Below are positions 37,401-44,696 of a stretch of 64,000 bases of DNA, in pieces. The notes beneath the pieces were generated by a model. That model made no database searches. It saw only the letters and a program-made list of their open reading frames with translations, and was not told where the DNA came from. The DNA lies in NCBI RefSeq assembly GCF_020551945.1, contig NZ_JAJBZH010000002.1:1-64000 (forward strand), read 5' to 3'. The DNA comes from Cellulosimicrobium marinum. Lineage in GTDB: Bacteria > Actinomycetota > Actinomycetes > Actinomycetales > Cellulomonadaceae. Each line of letters begins with the position of its first letter. The first letter of the stretch is position 1. The position numbers and the translations under genes are program-made.

Positions 37401-40088
37401 CGCCTCGTCCGGGTCGAACGTCCCGTCGAGGTCGGCGTCGAACCACGCGACGAGCGTCGCGTCGGTGGCCGTGTCGTTCGTCGCCGTGACGTCACGGACC
37501 AGTGGCTCGCCCACCAGCGCGGTGGACGGGCCGGCGAGCCCGTCCTCGTCGTCCACGCCCGCGCCGTCGTCCCCGTCCGCGCCGGGGGAGGGCGCGCCGT
37601 CGTCCTCCGCGTCGACCCGCGTCCCCAGCATGAGCGGGGCGGTCTGCGTCGCGCTCACGTACCCCGCGACCCCGTGCCGTGCACCGTCCGCGCCGAAGGT
37701 CGTGCCGTACGACGCCGGGGCGTCACCGAGGTCGACCGGCACCGGTCCCGGGCACCGCGACCCGTCGTTCCCCGTCGAGGCCGGGCCGTACGCGAAGAAT
37801 GTGGGCGGCCGCGCGGGAGCGTCCAGGTCGAAGCGCCAGATCTGCCCAGTGCCGTTGTTCGACGCGTAGAGGTACCCCGCGTCGTCGAGGTACGTCGCCC
37901 CCCAGGCCGCGCCCGCGCCGGGCTGGTTCGACGGGTTGACCCCGTTCGGCGCGGCGATCGCGCCGTACCCCGCGAGCGCCTGCATGTTCGCCGTCCCGGT
38001 GCTCGGGTCGAGCGAGAAGAGCACGGTGGCGCGCGGGTTCTGGTTCGCGTTGTAGCCGACCGAGTAGAGCCGGCCGTCGTAGTAGGACCAGTCCGCACCG
38101 GAGACGAGGTTCGCCGCGGGGGTCGAGTACGACGTGTCTCCGGCGAGGACCTGCATGAACGTCGGCGACACGGGGTCCACGTCCACCGCGATCCACGACG
38201 CCGGCCCGCCCTGGCTCGTCGATCCGTACCACACGCCGTCCGGTGAGACGTCGCCGATGTTGAACTCCGTCGAGACGAGGTTCCCCGGCCCGAAGCCGAC
38301 GCCGGAGAAGCCCGGCTGCCCGAGGTTCGTCTGCGCCTGCAGGTCGGGCGACGTCCGGATCAGCTCGGGCGGGTTCGACGACTGTCCGGCGACGAGCGCG
38401 CCGTACGCGAACCCGTCCACCGGGTTGTACCCGACGGCGTTGACCCCGTACTGCGGGACCTTCCCCCGGTCGACGTACCCGCCGGTGACGAGGTCGACGT
38501 CGTAGACCGTCGTAGGCGGGGAGCCGACGAACTGCCAAAGCTGCGCCGCGGCTGGGCACTGCGGCGGGTCGAGCGGCTCGAAGGTCACGTCGGTGGTCCC
38601 CGGGGGGTCGAGTCCCACCAGCTCGGTGAGGTCGTCCGGACCGTTGGTGTACGTCCCCGGGACGTCGGACGTCACGCCGACCGTCACCGTGCAGCTCGCG
38701 AGGTTCGGCGCGACGAGATCGCCGCCGGTGAGCGCGACGGTGCCCGTCCCGGCGTCCGCGGTCACGACCCCGTCCCCGCACGTCGTGGAGGCGTCCCCCG
38801 TGAGGACCAGGTCGTCGTCGGCGAACACGTCGGTGAAGGAGAAGTCTTCCTTGGGACCGGACGGCGTGCCCTGGCCCGCGATGAGGTCGTACGTGTTGGT
38901 GACCGTGAACGTCAGGGTCGCGACCGACCCGACGACGTGCAGCCCGGAGGAGAACTCCTTGTCGAGCTTCGGGGTCGTGTCGAGGACCAGGAGGTTGTCG
39001 AACGCGGTGTCGTTGCCCGTGCCGGACCCCTGCTCGTTGACGATCCGCACGCCGATCGAGTCACCCGTGGACCGCACGGCGATGTCGCCGATCCAGGTTC
39101 CGACGCGCGTCTGGCGCGTCTGGTTCGTCGCCGACGCCGCCGGGACCACCAGGCCGTAGGGCGCGTCGCGCGGGACCACGCACGTGTCGACCGGGGCGCT
39201 GAACGCGGACGTCGTGGATCCGTCGGCCTGCGTGATGAGGAACTGCGGCTCGGCGCCCACCGCCCCGGCCACGTTGCAGCTCTGCGAGGCCACGTCGATC
39301 GAGAACTGGAAGTAGCGCCCCGGGTCCACGGCCAGCGGCTGAGCGAGCTCGAGCATCGAGCCGGGCTCGATCGTCTGCCCCGTCCCCACGTTGGTGTACG
39401 ACGAGACGAGGTGGTTCGTCGCGGGCGTGTCTGCCGGGACGCTCCCGAGGTACGGGTACCGGGGGGTGGCGTGCCACTCGCCCATCGCGCGCGCCATCGA
39501 CCGCAGCCGGTTCCACCACGCGTTGTCGGGCTGGGTGCCCGTCGGGATGCATCCGTCCGACGGGTTGAGGAGCGGGTCGGGCCAGAACTGCGGCCGGGGG
39601 GAGTCGAAGGTGTTCGCCTGGTAGGAGACGGTGCCGTGCGCGGACACGATGATCCCGTTGCAGTAGTTGCCCGCCGCCCAGTCGGAGTCGGCCGTGTACG
39701 TCGTGACGCCGTCGGCGTTGACGTAGCCGGGCTGGTAGTTCGCCTCCGAGCCGTTCGCGCCGACGGGGAACGGGGTGAGCGTCTGGACGTAGTCCCCGGC
39801 GTCCCAGTCGTTCCCGTTCGACCCCGGGCCCGCTTCGTCGGGCTCCTGCCACGTGACGTTCTCGAACGTCTCGACGAAGAAGACCCGCGGTGCCTCCATG
39901 ACGCCCGGGCTGCCCGGAACCGCCGCCGACTCGGGCACCCACGGCGCGGCGACCGGGACGGCCGTCAGCCCCGCCGCGAGCACCAGCGTCCCTGCCACCG
40001 CACCGGCGACGGACCGGCTCCGCGGGCGCGCGACCGGCCGCCCGGAACCCCCACGGCCCCGGAGTGCGTGCGTCGACCACTGCGCCAT
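31479..40088 (-). CDS. giant sortase-anchored surface protein with GEVED and DUF11 repeats
   Basis: A 2869-aa cell-wall protein. It opens with a signal peptide (SRSVAGAVAGTLVLAAGLTA). About 400 residues of beta-rich head (FVETFENVTWQEPDEAGPGS…) follow, then a DUF11-type segment, a beta-propeller-like DUF6923 region (CPAAAQLWQFVGSPPTTVYD), and two GEVED domains, each running from DLGDAP to GGEVEDH. Twelve DUF11/isopeptide-type repeats of about 120-135 aa occupy roughly 31,690-36,675; each has a (V/I)KT…PG..V.YT(V).V.NTG start and a GPPEST…TTP end. The C-terminus is LPQTG at residue 2833, a hydrophobic helix and RRDT, a sortase signal. It is likely a stalk-like adhesin. The ATG at 40086-40088 has GGGGGAG upstream; no sortase gene is in the window. 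Confidence 0.93.
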   Translation of the reverse strand: MAQWSTHALRGRGGSGRPVARPRSRSVAGAVAGTLVLAAGLTAVPVAAPWVPESAAVPGSPGVMEAPRVFFVETFENVTWQEPDEAGPGSNGNDWDAGDYVQTLTPFPVGANGSEANYQPGYVNADGVTTYTADSDWAAGNYCNGIIVSAHGTVSYQANTFDSPRPQFWPDPLLNPSDGCIPTGTQPDNAWWNRLRSMARAMGEWHATPRYPYLGSVPADTPATNHLVSSYTNVGTGQTIEPGSMLELAQPLAVDPGRYFQFSIDVASQSCNVAGAVGAEPQFLITQADGSTTSAFSAPVDTCVVPRDAPYGLVVPAASATNQTRQTRVGTWIGDIAVRSTGDSIGVRIVNEQGSGTGNDTAFDNLLVLDTTPKLDKEFSSGLHVVGSVATLTFTVTNTYDLIAGQGTPSGPKEDFSFTDVFADDDLVLTGDASTTCGDGVVTADAGTGTVALTGGDLVAPNLASCTVTVGVTSDVPGTYTNGPDDLTELVGLDPPGTTDVTFEPLDPPQCPAAAQLWQFVGSPPTTVYDVDLVTGGYVDRGKVPQYGVNAVGYNPVDGFAYGALVAGQSSNPPELIRTSPDLQAQTNLGQPGFSGVGFGPGNLVSTEFNIGDVSPDGVWYGSTSQGGPASWIAVDVDPVSPTFMQVLAGDTSYSTPAANLVSGADWSYYDGRLYSVGYNANQNPRATVLFSLDPSTGTANMQALAGYGAIAAPNGVNPSNQPGAGAAWGATYLDDAGYLYASNNGTGQIWRFDLDAPARPPTFFAYGPASTGNDGSRCPGPVPVDLGDAPASYGTTFGADGARHGVAGYVSATQTAPLMLGTRVDAEDDGAPSPGADGDDGAGVDDEDGLAGPSTALVGEPLVRDVTATNDTATDATLVAWFDADLDGTFDPDEASAAVTVPAGSGTDVYPVTLPAPDAEGDTFVRLRLFAGANPGPQPVGAWDGGEVEDHAVEVVDLPLDLGDAPDSYGTLLASDGARHAVVDHDAASSTAPLMLGDANTVDTESDGAPSAGADGDDLAGVDDEGAVAGPVTAEIGEDLVVDVVATNDSTTDATLVAWLDADLDGAFGADEASAAVTVPAASGSATYPVTVPAPGVLGDSYLRVRLFAGANADPQPTGAWTGGEVEDHVVTVVERELTVAKTSDAGPTAQPGNVVEYAITVENTGGVDYTASDPASVTDDLADVLDDATYGDDATVDPDRGAVDVVGTTLTWEGPLAVGESVTITYTVTVDDPPGGDGVLSNTVVAPGSTCDPDVEPADPACTVTTPVRSLAIEKTSEPVTTLVPGQVIQYSFTVENTGGYDYTLADPAVVDDDLAAVLDDAQYGGDATVVPAQGTVSYADGTLTWSGPLAAGESVTVTYSVTVDDPVTGDSVLRNVVEGPPESTCAPGDDPVDPDCVVVLPAPGLGIVKTAEPSSDPLLPGGTVSYTVEVTNTGATDYTDDAPAEVTDDLAGVLDDAGYDGGATVDPDQGTLDVTGTELRWFGPLGAGETVTLTYSVTVDDPPGGDGVLTNAVLGPPESNCAPGSTDPGCATTTPVRWLEIAKTSDAPAALLPGDTITYTVEVTNPSTVAYPADDPVTVTDDLAGVVDDGTLDENSFTASSDSGGTPPLPTWAPTTLTWSGPVAAGETVTLTYAVTVGDPLPEDGDAVLTNAVTGPPESTCPDGDDPADPVCSTTTPVRAVQIVKTAGSLGDVVPGSTVTYTLDVTNTGGVDYTDPGSLLTVSDDLTEVLDDATVAPGSIVVEPDQGEATFTDPTLTWTGPLAIGETVTITYAVTVDDPLPDDGDGVLTNAVTGPPESNCDEDADPADPDCSTTTPVRSLGIVKTSRATGAVLPGDEVTYTIEVTNTGGTDYTFLDPAVVSDDLGDVLDDATFGTVTTDPSPPDAEFDADTEAITWSGALAAGATVTITYTVTVDAPLSGDGLLDNTVVGPPESPCDPAQLPADPGCTVTLPVRAVEVVKSVEPADGVPLGDEVTYTVEITNTGQAAYTDPDSLLTVTDDLSAVLDDATWDGDVTVEPDQGEASFTAPDLTWTGPLAVDETVTLTYTLTVTDPLSGDGTLTNAVVGPPESTCPEDADPVDPGCTTEVPVLEPGLGLTKTSDAGDTVLPGDTVTYTVTVENTGEVDYTADAPASFTDDLADVLDDAAFEDGSVVVAPDQGTAARDGDALSWSGPLAVGDTVTVTYSVTVGAPLPEGGDGVLTNTVTGPPESSCVAGTEEGCTVTDPVRQLDLVKEKVSPDEDDITPGEVLTYAVTVTNTGGFDYTEDDPATWDDDLSGVLDDATYAGDATATPDQGAVTDDGSTLRWSGPLAVGESVTVTYTVQVNDPLSGDGVLGNVVTGPPESTCADPSAPGCTVVVPSRQLEVTKTAEPDGPVVPGGTVTYTVTVTNLSQAPYTQEFPAAVIDDLTGVLDDAAYGGDARVEPDGGTLVWAAPRLVWVGPLAGGESVEITYSVTVDDPVTGDGVLDNVVFEPPAPPTCADGTCGPTLPPTPPCVDGVDPDTGRPCAGTRTPVGALTIEKSVTTQGGEDWAGPTQDVTYTVTVTNTGAADYAASAPAVVSDDLSDVLDDATLDAASVGVAPDQGAVAVDGTTLTWTGPLAVGASVTITYTVTVTDTVSGDGDLVNVVTGPPESTCADGSDEGCTTTTPVRALEIVKTSDAGDEVQPGDVVAYTVVVTNTGTFVYTDDDPAEVTDDLSAVLDDAAWNDDAAAAPDVGAVAFAEPELTWSGPLDPGADVTLTYSVTVNAPATGDGQLDNVVTGPPESTCAVDPSMSPVGMSAAAAVPLPTLLASVNPDCSTTVPVVVPPAAPPVEPALPVEPGPGTTPQGSLPQTGGQWNGLVATALVLILLGGLLAGTRLRSARRDT
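31690..36675 (-). repeat. twelve tandem DUF11-like coding repeats
   Basis: The DNA encodes twelve consecutive copies of one beta-sandwich unit of about 360-420 bp inside the giant surface protein. They share blocks such as TDDL..VLDDA, WSGPLAVGE and VT.TY.VTV.DP..GDG.L.N. The copies differ at many codons, so they look old and diverged rather than freshly amplified. The array length could still vary between strains. Confidence 0.85.
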
Positions 40089-40268
40089 GCGAGCTCCCCC
40101 GGAAGCAGGACACCGACCGCTGACCCCCCGCGTCGTCGCGAGAGTGCCACCGTCCTTTTTGTCGCACGCCGCGAGCGCTCCGGCAAGACGGACGCCCGCT
40201 TCGGCCCCCGGTTCACCCTCCGCGGTCCCGCTTTGGGCGGGTTTGCCGGGCCGACGCACCGCGGGGCG

Positions 40269-41156
40269 TCACGTCGCGACGGCCACGTCCACGACGACGG
40301 CGCGATGGTCCGAGATCCCGGTGTCGACGGCGATCGCCTGCCCGACCGGACGCACGACCGGCTCGTGGGTCGCAGGAGACCGGTCGGGGTCCCTCGGGGC
40401 GTCGACGAGGACGTGGTCGATCTGGCGCACGGGGTCGTCGGACGGGTGGGTGAGCACGTCGGCGAGCGAGGTCCACCCCGTGAGGACCGCGGGCTCGGGG
40501 GCCCGCAGGTTGAGGTCGCCGAGCAGCACGAGCGGCCGGGGAAGCTCGTCGCACGCCCGTGCGAGCGCACGGAACTGGTCGGCCGTGAACTCGGGGCGCG
40601 GCGTCGTGTGCGTGGACACGACCGTCAGAGGTCCCCACGGCGTGCGCACCGCCGCGGCGAGCGCCGCCCGCGGCTCGTCCGGGACGACCCGCAGCGGGAC
40701 GACCCGGCCGACGCCCGTGGCGTCGGGGCGCCGTCGGACCCGGGCCCGCCACGGCATCCGGGCGAGCTCGGTCCGCGCCCACCGGTCCACGGGGAACCGG
40801 CTCACGAGGCCGATCCCGTACGTCGGCACGCCCCGTCTCCGCGGCGCGCCCCGGCCGGGCCGGGCGGCGCGCCGGTACGCGCCCAGACGGCCGCGCAGCG
40901 TCGGCGCGAGGTGCCACTCGTCGGCCCCGAGCGCCTGCGCCGCCAGCGCCACGAGGTCCACGCGCCCCGAGCGCGGGCTGTCGCGCTCCACCTCCTGCAG
41001 GGCGAGCACGTCGGCGTCCAGGTGCGCGACGGCGCGGGCGAACCGCTCGGGGTCCACCGTCCCGTCGGGCGCGGCGCCGTGCAGCACGTTGAACGTGGCG
41101 AGGCGCAGCGTCCCGGGTGGGCGCGGGGGGAGGGCCTCGCCCGGTGGGGTGCTCAT
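40269..41156 (-). CDS. endonuclease/exonuclease/phosphatase (EEP) family protein
   Basis: A 295-aa protein of the DNase I-like fold. LRLATFNVLHGA, then VLALQEVERDS with the metal-binding Glu, VVSTHTT, VLLGDLNLR and the C-terminal ISDHRAVVVDV give the full set of EEP active-site strands. No signal peptide is visible. Family members cleave phosphodiesters in nucleic acids, phospholipids or inositol phosphates, and the substrate is unknown here. The ATG overlaps the aminotransferase stop by 4 nt (ATGA), so the two genes are co-translated. Confidence 0.88.
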   Translation of the reverse strand: MSTPPGEALPPRPPGTLRLATFNVLHGAAPDGTVDPERFARAVAHLDADVLALQEVERDSPRSGRVDLVALAAQALGADEWHLAPTLRGRLGAYRRAARPGRGAPRRRGVPTYGIGLVSRFPVDRWARTELARMPWRARVRRRPDATGVGRVVPLRVVPDEPRAALAAAVRTPWGPLTVVSTHTTPRPEFTADQFRALARACDELPRPLVLLGDLNLRAPEPAVLTGWTSLADVLTHPSDDPVRQIDHVLVDAPRDPDRSPATHEPVVRPVGQAIAVDTGISDHRAVVVDVAVAT

Positions 41157-42361
41157 CGGCGCAGCGTGGCACGCCAGGCGACGATGCGCTCGACGGCGTC
41201 GGCGACCGTCGTGGGCGCGGCCGCGAAGGACAGCCGGACCCAGTCGCGGCCCGCGACGCCGTCGAAGTCGGTCCCGGGCGTCAGCGCGACGCCGGCCTCC
41301 GCGAGCAGCCGCTCGCACCACGTGACCGAGTCCATGCCGTCGCCGGACACGTCGGCGTAGACGTAGAACGCGCCGTCGGCCGGGGCCACCCGGGACCAGC
41401 CGAGGTCGTCGAGCCGGGACAGCACGAGCGCGCGCGACGCCGCGTAGCGCGCCACGTTCTCCTCCGCGGCGGCATACCCCTCCGGGGTGAACGCCGCGAC
41501 GCCCGCGTGCTGGGCGAGGGCCGGCGGGGAGAGCGCGACGTTCCCCGCGAGCGCGTCCACCGGCCCGACGAGCTCGTCGGGCAGCACGAGCCAGCCCAGC
41601 CGCCACCCCGTCATCGCCCAGAACTTCGAGAACGAGCTGACGACGACCGCGCCGTCCGCGGTGTACCGGGCCGCGGTCGGGGAGCCCGCACCGGCTGTAC
41701 GAGAGGAGGTGCCGTCGTCGTACACGATGCCGTGGTAGATCTCGTCGCTGATCAGGCGCACGTCGTGGTCGGCGCACCACCCCGCGACGGCGGCGAGCTC
41801 GTCCGGCCGGATCGACGTCCCCGTGGGGTTCGCGGGGCTCGCGAGCACCAGCCCGTCCAGGCCGCCCTCGTAGTAGGCGCCCATCAGCTGCGGCACCGTC
41901 GGCTGGTACCGGGTCGACGGACCGCAGTCCAGCTCGACGACCTCGCACCCCAGCGCGCTGAGGATGTTCTTGTACGCCGGGTACCCGGGCCGGGCGAGCG
42001 CGACCCGGTCGCCCACGTCGAACGCCGCGAGGAACGCGAGGAGGAACCCGCCGCTCGACCCCGTCGTGACGGCGATCCGCGCCGGGTCCACCTCGACGTC
42101 GTACCAGCGGCCGTAGTGCGCCGCGATCTCGCGCCGCAGCGCCGGGACGCCGAGCGCCTCCGTGTACCCGAGGTCGCCGCTCTCGAGCAGCTCGATCGCC
42201 CGGCGCCGCACGACGTCCGACGCGCCCGTCGCAGGCTCGCCCGCGCACAGGTTGAGCACCGACGCGCCCGCGTCGCGCAGCCGGTTCGCCTCCGCGAGCA
42301 CCTCCATGACGGCGAACGGGGGCACGTGGGAACGGCGCGAGACCTTCATCGACCCGGACAT
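41153..42361 (-). CDS. class I/II aminotransferase
   Basis: A 402-aa PLP aminotransferase. LNLCAGEPATGA, LGYTEALGVPALR, ASPANPTGTS, LISDEIYHG and the PLP lysine in SSFSKFWAMTGWRLGW show the AspAT fold, and VRLSFA holds the carboxylate-binding Arg. The N-terminal segment is of the kind in actinobacterial 'aspartate/prephenate aminotransferase-like' proteins, so a primary-metabolic role is likely. Start is ATG at 42361; an in-frame ATG five codons later is possible. It is divergent from the DUF1992 gene and carries a perfect inverted repeat in the shared upstream region. Confidence 0.88.
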   Translation of the reverse strand: MSGSMKVSRRSHVPPFAVMEVLAEANRLRDAGASVLNLCAGEPATGASDVVRRRAIELLESGDLGYTEALGVPALRREIAAHYGRWYDVEVDPARIAVTTGSSGGFLLAFLAAFDVGDRVALARPGYPAYKNILSALGCEVVELDCGPSTRYQPTVPQLMGAYYEGGLDGLVLASPANPTGTSIRPDELAAVAGWCADHDVRLISDEIYHGIVYDDGTSSRTAGAGSPTAARYTADGAVVVSSFSKFWAMTGWRLGWLVLPDELVGPVDALAGNVALSPPALAQHAGVAAFTPEGYAAAEENVARYAASRALVLSRLDDLGWSRVAPADGAFYVYADVSGDGMDSVTWCERLLAEAGVALTPGTDFDGVAGRDWVRLSFAAAPTTVADAVERIVAWRATLRR

Positions 42362-42375
42362 GTGCCCATCATGCC

Positions 42376-42441
42376 GGTGCCGAACCCGGGCTTGTTCGGC
42401 ATGGTCGACGCCGCGTGCCCCACAACCCGGGGTTCGGCACC
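42376..42441. promoter_or_regulatory. perfect 12-nt inverted repeat in a divergent promoter region
   Basis: GGTGCCGAACCC (42376-42387) and GGGTTCGGCACC (42430-42441) are exact reverse complements, 42 nt apart, between the divergent aminotransferase and DUF1992 genes. A related copy (TTGTTCGGCATGG) lies between them. Two or three spaced sites like this suggest an operator bound by a dimeric repressor, possibly with looping. Confidence 0.5.
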
Positions 42442-42521
42442 GTCGTCCGCCCGGGACGGACGTGGACGCGCGCCTAGGGTGGGAGGAGAGCCGCGACGAG
42501 CGACCGCCCGAGGAGGACACC

Positions 42522-43100
42522 GTGTTCCGACGACGCCGCGACCCCGACGAGCCCACGACCGACGACCCGGTGCGCCGCGCGGCGCAGTACCGCGTCGACC
42601 GGGAGGTCGAGCGCGAGGAGGCGGAGGGGGCCGCCCCTGACGACCGTCCCAGCGGCCGTTCGGGGGACCGTCCGGGGGACGACGACGAGACGGTCCGCAC
42701 GCCGCGGCGGGTCCGCCCGGAGGACCGTGCCCGCTACGTCGACACGGTGATCGACCAGGCGATCCGGCGCGGCGAGTTCGACGACCTGCCGCTCGCGGGC
42801 AAGCCGATCCCGGGGCTGACGGGGCGGCACGACCCGGACTGGTGGTTGAAGGGTGTGATCGAGCGCGAGCAGCTTACGGGCCTCGGTCCGCCGGCGATGC
42901 TGCTCAAGTCCGAGGACCGCGGTCTCGACGACCGCCTCGACCAGGAGGTGGACGAGGCGGCCGTGCGGGAGATCCTCGCGGACTTCAACGCGCGCGTGGT
43001 CGACGCGCGACGTCAGCTCCTCGGCGGACCGCCCGTCGTGACGCCGACGCGCGACGTCGACGCCGAGGTCGCCCGCTGGCGCGAGCGCCGCACCCGCTGA
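42522..43100 (+). CDS. DUF1992 (DnaJ-like domain) protein
   Basis: A 192-aa soluble protein whose central part is a DUF1992 domain: YVDTVIDQAIRRGEFDDLPL, AGKPIPGL, DPDWWLKGVI and the L.R-rich helix ILADFNARVVDARR. In E. coli-type homologues the domain is found next to DnaJ-like proteins, but the function is unknown. The first 70 residues are highly charged and likely disordered. The GTG start at 42522 has AGGAGGACACC directly upstream. It ends inside a strong bidirectional terminator. Confidence 0.85.
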   Translation: MFRRRRDPDEPTTDDPVRRAAQYRVDREVEREEAEGAAPDDRPSGRSGDRPGDDDETVRTPRRVRPEDRARYVDTVIDQAIRRGEFDDLPLAGKPIPGLTGRHDPDWWLKGVIEREQLTGLGPPAMLLKSEDRGLDDRLDQEVDEAAVREILADFNARVVDARRQLLGGPPVVTPTRDVDAEVARWRERRTR

Positions 43101-43153
43101 GTGCGGGGGATATGTCGTCCAGAGCCGGTCCGGACGACGAATCTCCCGCACTC
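43099..43153. terminator. bidirectional terminator between DUF1992 gene and chitinase gene
   Basis: A 22-nt inverted repeat (43099-43120 with 43132-43153) pairs at 21 of 22 positions in RNA if two G-U pairs are allowed, with an 11-nt loop. It overlaps the DUF1992 stop codon and lies just beyond the chitinase stop, so it should end both convergent transcripts. Confidence 0.85.
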
Positions 43154-43174
43154 AACGGGTCGGGTGGGCTCCGG

Positions 43175-44500
43175 TCAGCGGCCCTGCAGCGCGCTGACGG
43201 TGTCGCCGAACGTCCAGCCGCGCGAGCCGTCCCAGTTGATCGACCACGTCATGAGGCCCTTGAGCCGCGACGCGTACGGCTGGTACGCCTGCGTCACGAG
43301 CGACGGTGTCATGTACCCGCCGCCGGCGCCCTGCTGGGCGGGGAGCCCCGGCACCTGCTTGTCGTACGGGACCTTGATGGTGACGCCCTGGATGACGAGG
43401 CCGGCGTTCAGGCAGTCGGTCTGCTTCTGGAAGCCCAGCACCGTGCCCGCGACGTAGGAGTCGCCGCTGCACCCGTACATCGAGCCGTTGTAGTACTGCA
43501 TGTTCAGCCACCACAGGCGCCCGTTGTCGGCGTACTTCTTGATGATCGGCAGGTAGGAGCCCCAGATGGAGCCGTAGACGACGCTCCCGCCCGTGACGTA
43601 GGCCGTCTCGGGCGCCATGGTGAGCCCGAAGCCGCTCGGCATCTCCGCGAGGACCCCGTCGATGATGCGGACGAGGTTCGCCTGGGACGTCGAGAGCTGG
43701 TTGATGTTCCCGCTGCCCGTCAGACCGGTCTCGATGTCGATGTCGATGCCGTCGAAGTGGTTGTCGCGCAGGATCGGCACGACCGTCTCGACGAACCGGT
43801 CCGCGACGGCCTGGCTCGACAGGTCGATCCCGGCGGTGGCGCCGCCGATCGACAGGAGCAGGCGCGTGCCGTCGGCCTTCGCGGCGCACATCTCGGCGGG
43901 CGTCGGCACGTCGACGGTGCTGTCCATGCCGTCCTCCCACAGGACGGTGCCGTCGGACAGGATGACGGGGAAGGCGAGGTTGATGACGTTGTACCCGTGC
44001 TGCGAGATCCGCGGGTCGTCGATCGGGATGTGCCCGAGACCCGGGTGCACGCCGTTGGACGCGCCGTCCCAGTTCTCCCAGTACCCGTGCAGCACCTTGC
44101 CCGCGGGTCGTCCCTGCACCCCGCACCCCGTGGGCGGGTCGGTCGGCGGGTCCGTCGGCGGGTCGGTGGGCGGGTCCGTGGGCGGGTCGGTCGGCGGGTC
44201 GGTGGGCGGGGTCGTCGGCTCGCACGCCCCGCCGTCGGTCCACAGCGTCGGTGTGGCGGCCGGGTTCCAGCCCGTGCCCGTCCAGGCCGTGTGCGTGACG
44301 CGCGCCGTGTAGAGCCGCGCGGAGTACCGGACCGCCGCGCCCGCGGCGTAGGTCGACCCCTCGGTCCACTGCGTGCTCGGGCACGCGACGGCGGCCGCCG
44401 GAGACGCGCCCCCGGGCAGGGCGGCGGAGCCGGCGACGAGCGTCGCGGCCAGGGCGACGGCTGCGGCTCCGGCGAGCAGCGGCTTCGGGCGAGCTCTCAC
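43175..44500 (-). CDS. secreted GH18 chitinase with CBM5/12 domain
   Basis: A 441-aa exported endo-chitinase. Residues 1-38 are a signal peptide; 41-93 form a chitin-binding CBM5/12 module (TQWTEGSTYAAGAAVRY… TGTGWNP); 95-124 are a linker of repeated PPTD; the rest is a GH18 barrel. The catalytic DxxDxDxE motif is DGIDIDIE at 250-257 with Glu257 as acid. SIGG (strand 3) and MTWSINWDG (strand 8) are also present. The GTG at 44498-44500 is preferred because GAGG lies 5 nt upstream and the positively charged n-region begins there; an ATG at 44605 would add 35 residues. It would degrade chitin outside the cell. Confidence 0.93.
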   Translation of the reverse strand: MRARPKPLLAGAAAVALAATLVAGSAALPGGASPAAAVACPSTQWTEGSTYAAGAAVRYSARLYTARVTHTAWTGTGWNPAATPTLWTDGGACEPTTPPTDPPTDPPTDPPTDPPTDPPTDPPTGCGVQGRPAGKVLHGYWENWDGASNGVHPGLGHIPIDDPRISQHGYNVINLAFPVILSDGTVLWEDGMDSTVDVPTPAEMCAAKADGTRLLLSIGGATAGIDLSSQAVADRFVETVVPILRDNHFDGIDIDIETGLTGSGNINQLSTSQANLVRIIDGVLAEMPSGFGLTMAPETAYVTGGSVVYGSIWGSYLPIIKKYADNGRLWWLNMQYYNGSMYGCSGDSYVAGTVLGFQKQTDCLNAGLVIQGVTIKVPYDKQVPGLPAQQGAGGGYMTPSLVTQAYQPYASRLKGLMTWSINWDGSRGWTFGDTVSALQGR

Positions 44501-44696
44501 GACGCACCTCGGTTTCCTCGCGCGGCGGCCGGGGCGGGCGCCGTCGGCCGTTCTCCGGCCAGTCTGCAAGCGGGGGACCGGGCCGCACATGAGGGATCCC
44601 CACACGCGACCACGCGCGGGGGTACGGGTGCTCCCGGACCGGTGGGGCGCCGTCGCGCACCGGGCGGACGACGGCCCACCGATCTAGGGTCGCCGC

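Noticed and set aside
30729-38246. A 2505-codon open frame on the plus strand
   Set aside because: Shadow of the giant surface protein on the opposite strand; its composition is RDVHGR-type and its apparent repeats mirror the real DUF11 repeats.
44104-44215. Short tandem repeat (GGGTCGGTCGGC-type) as a CRISPR or satellite
   Set aside because: It encodes the PPTD linker of the chitinase in frame, so it is a coding repeat.
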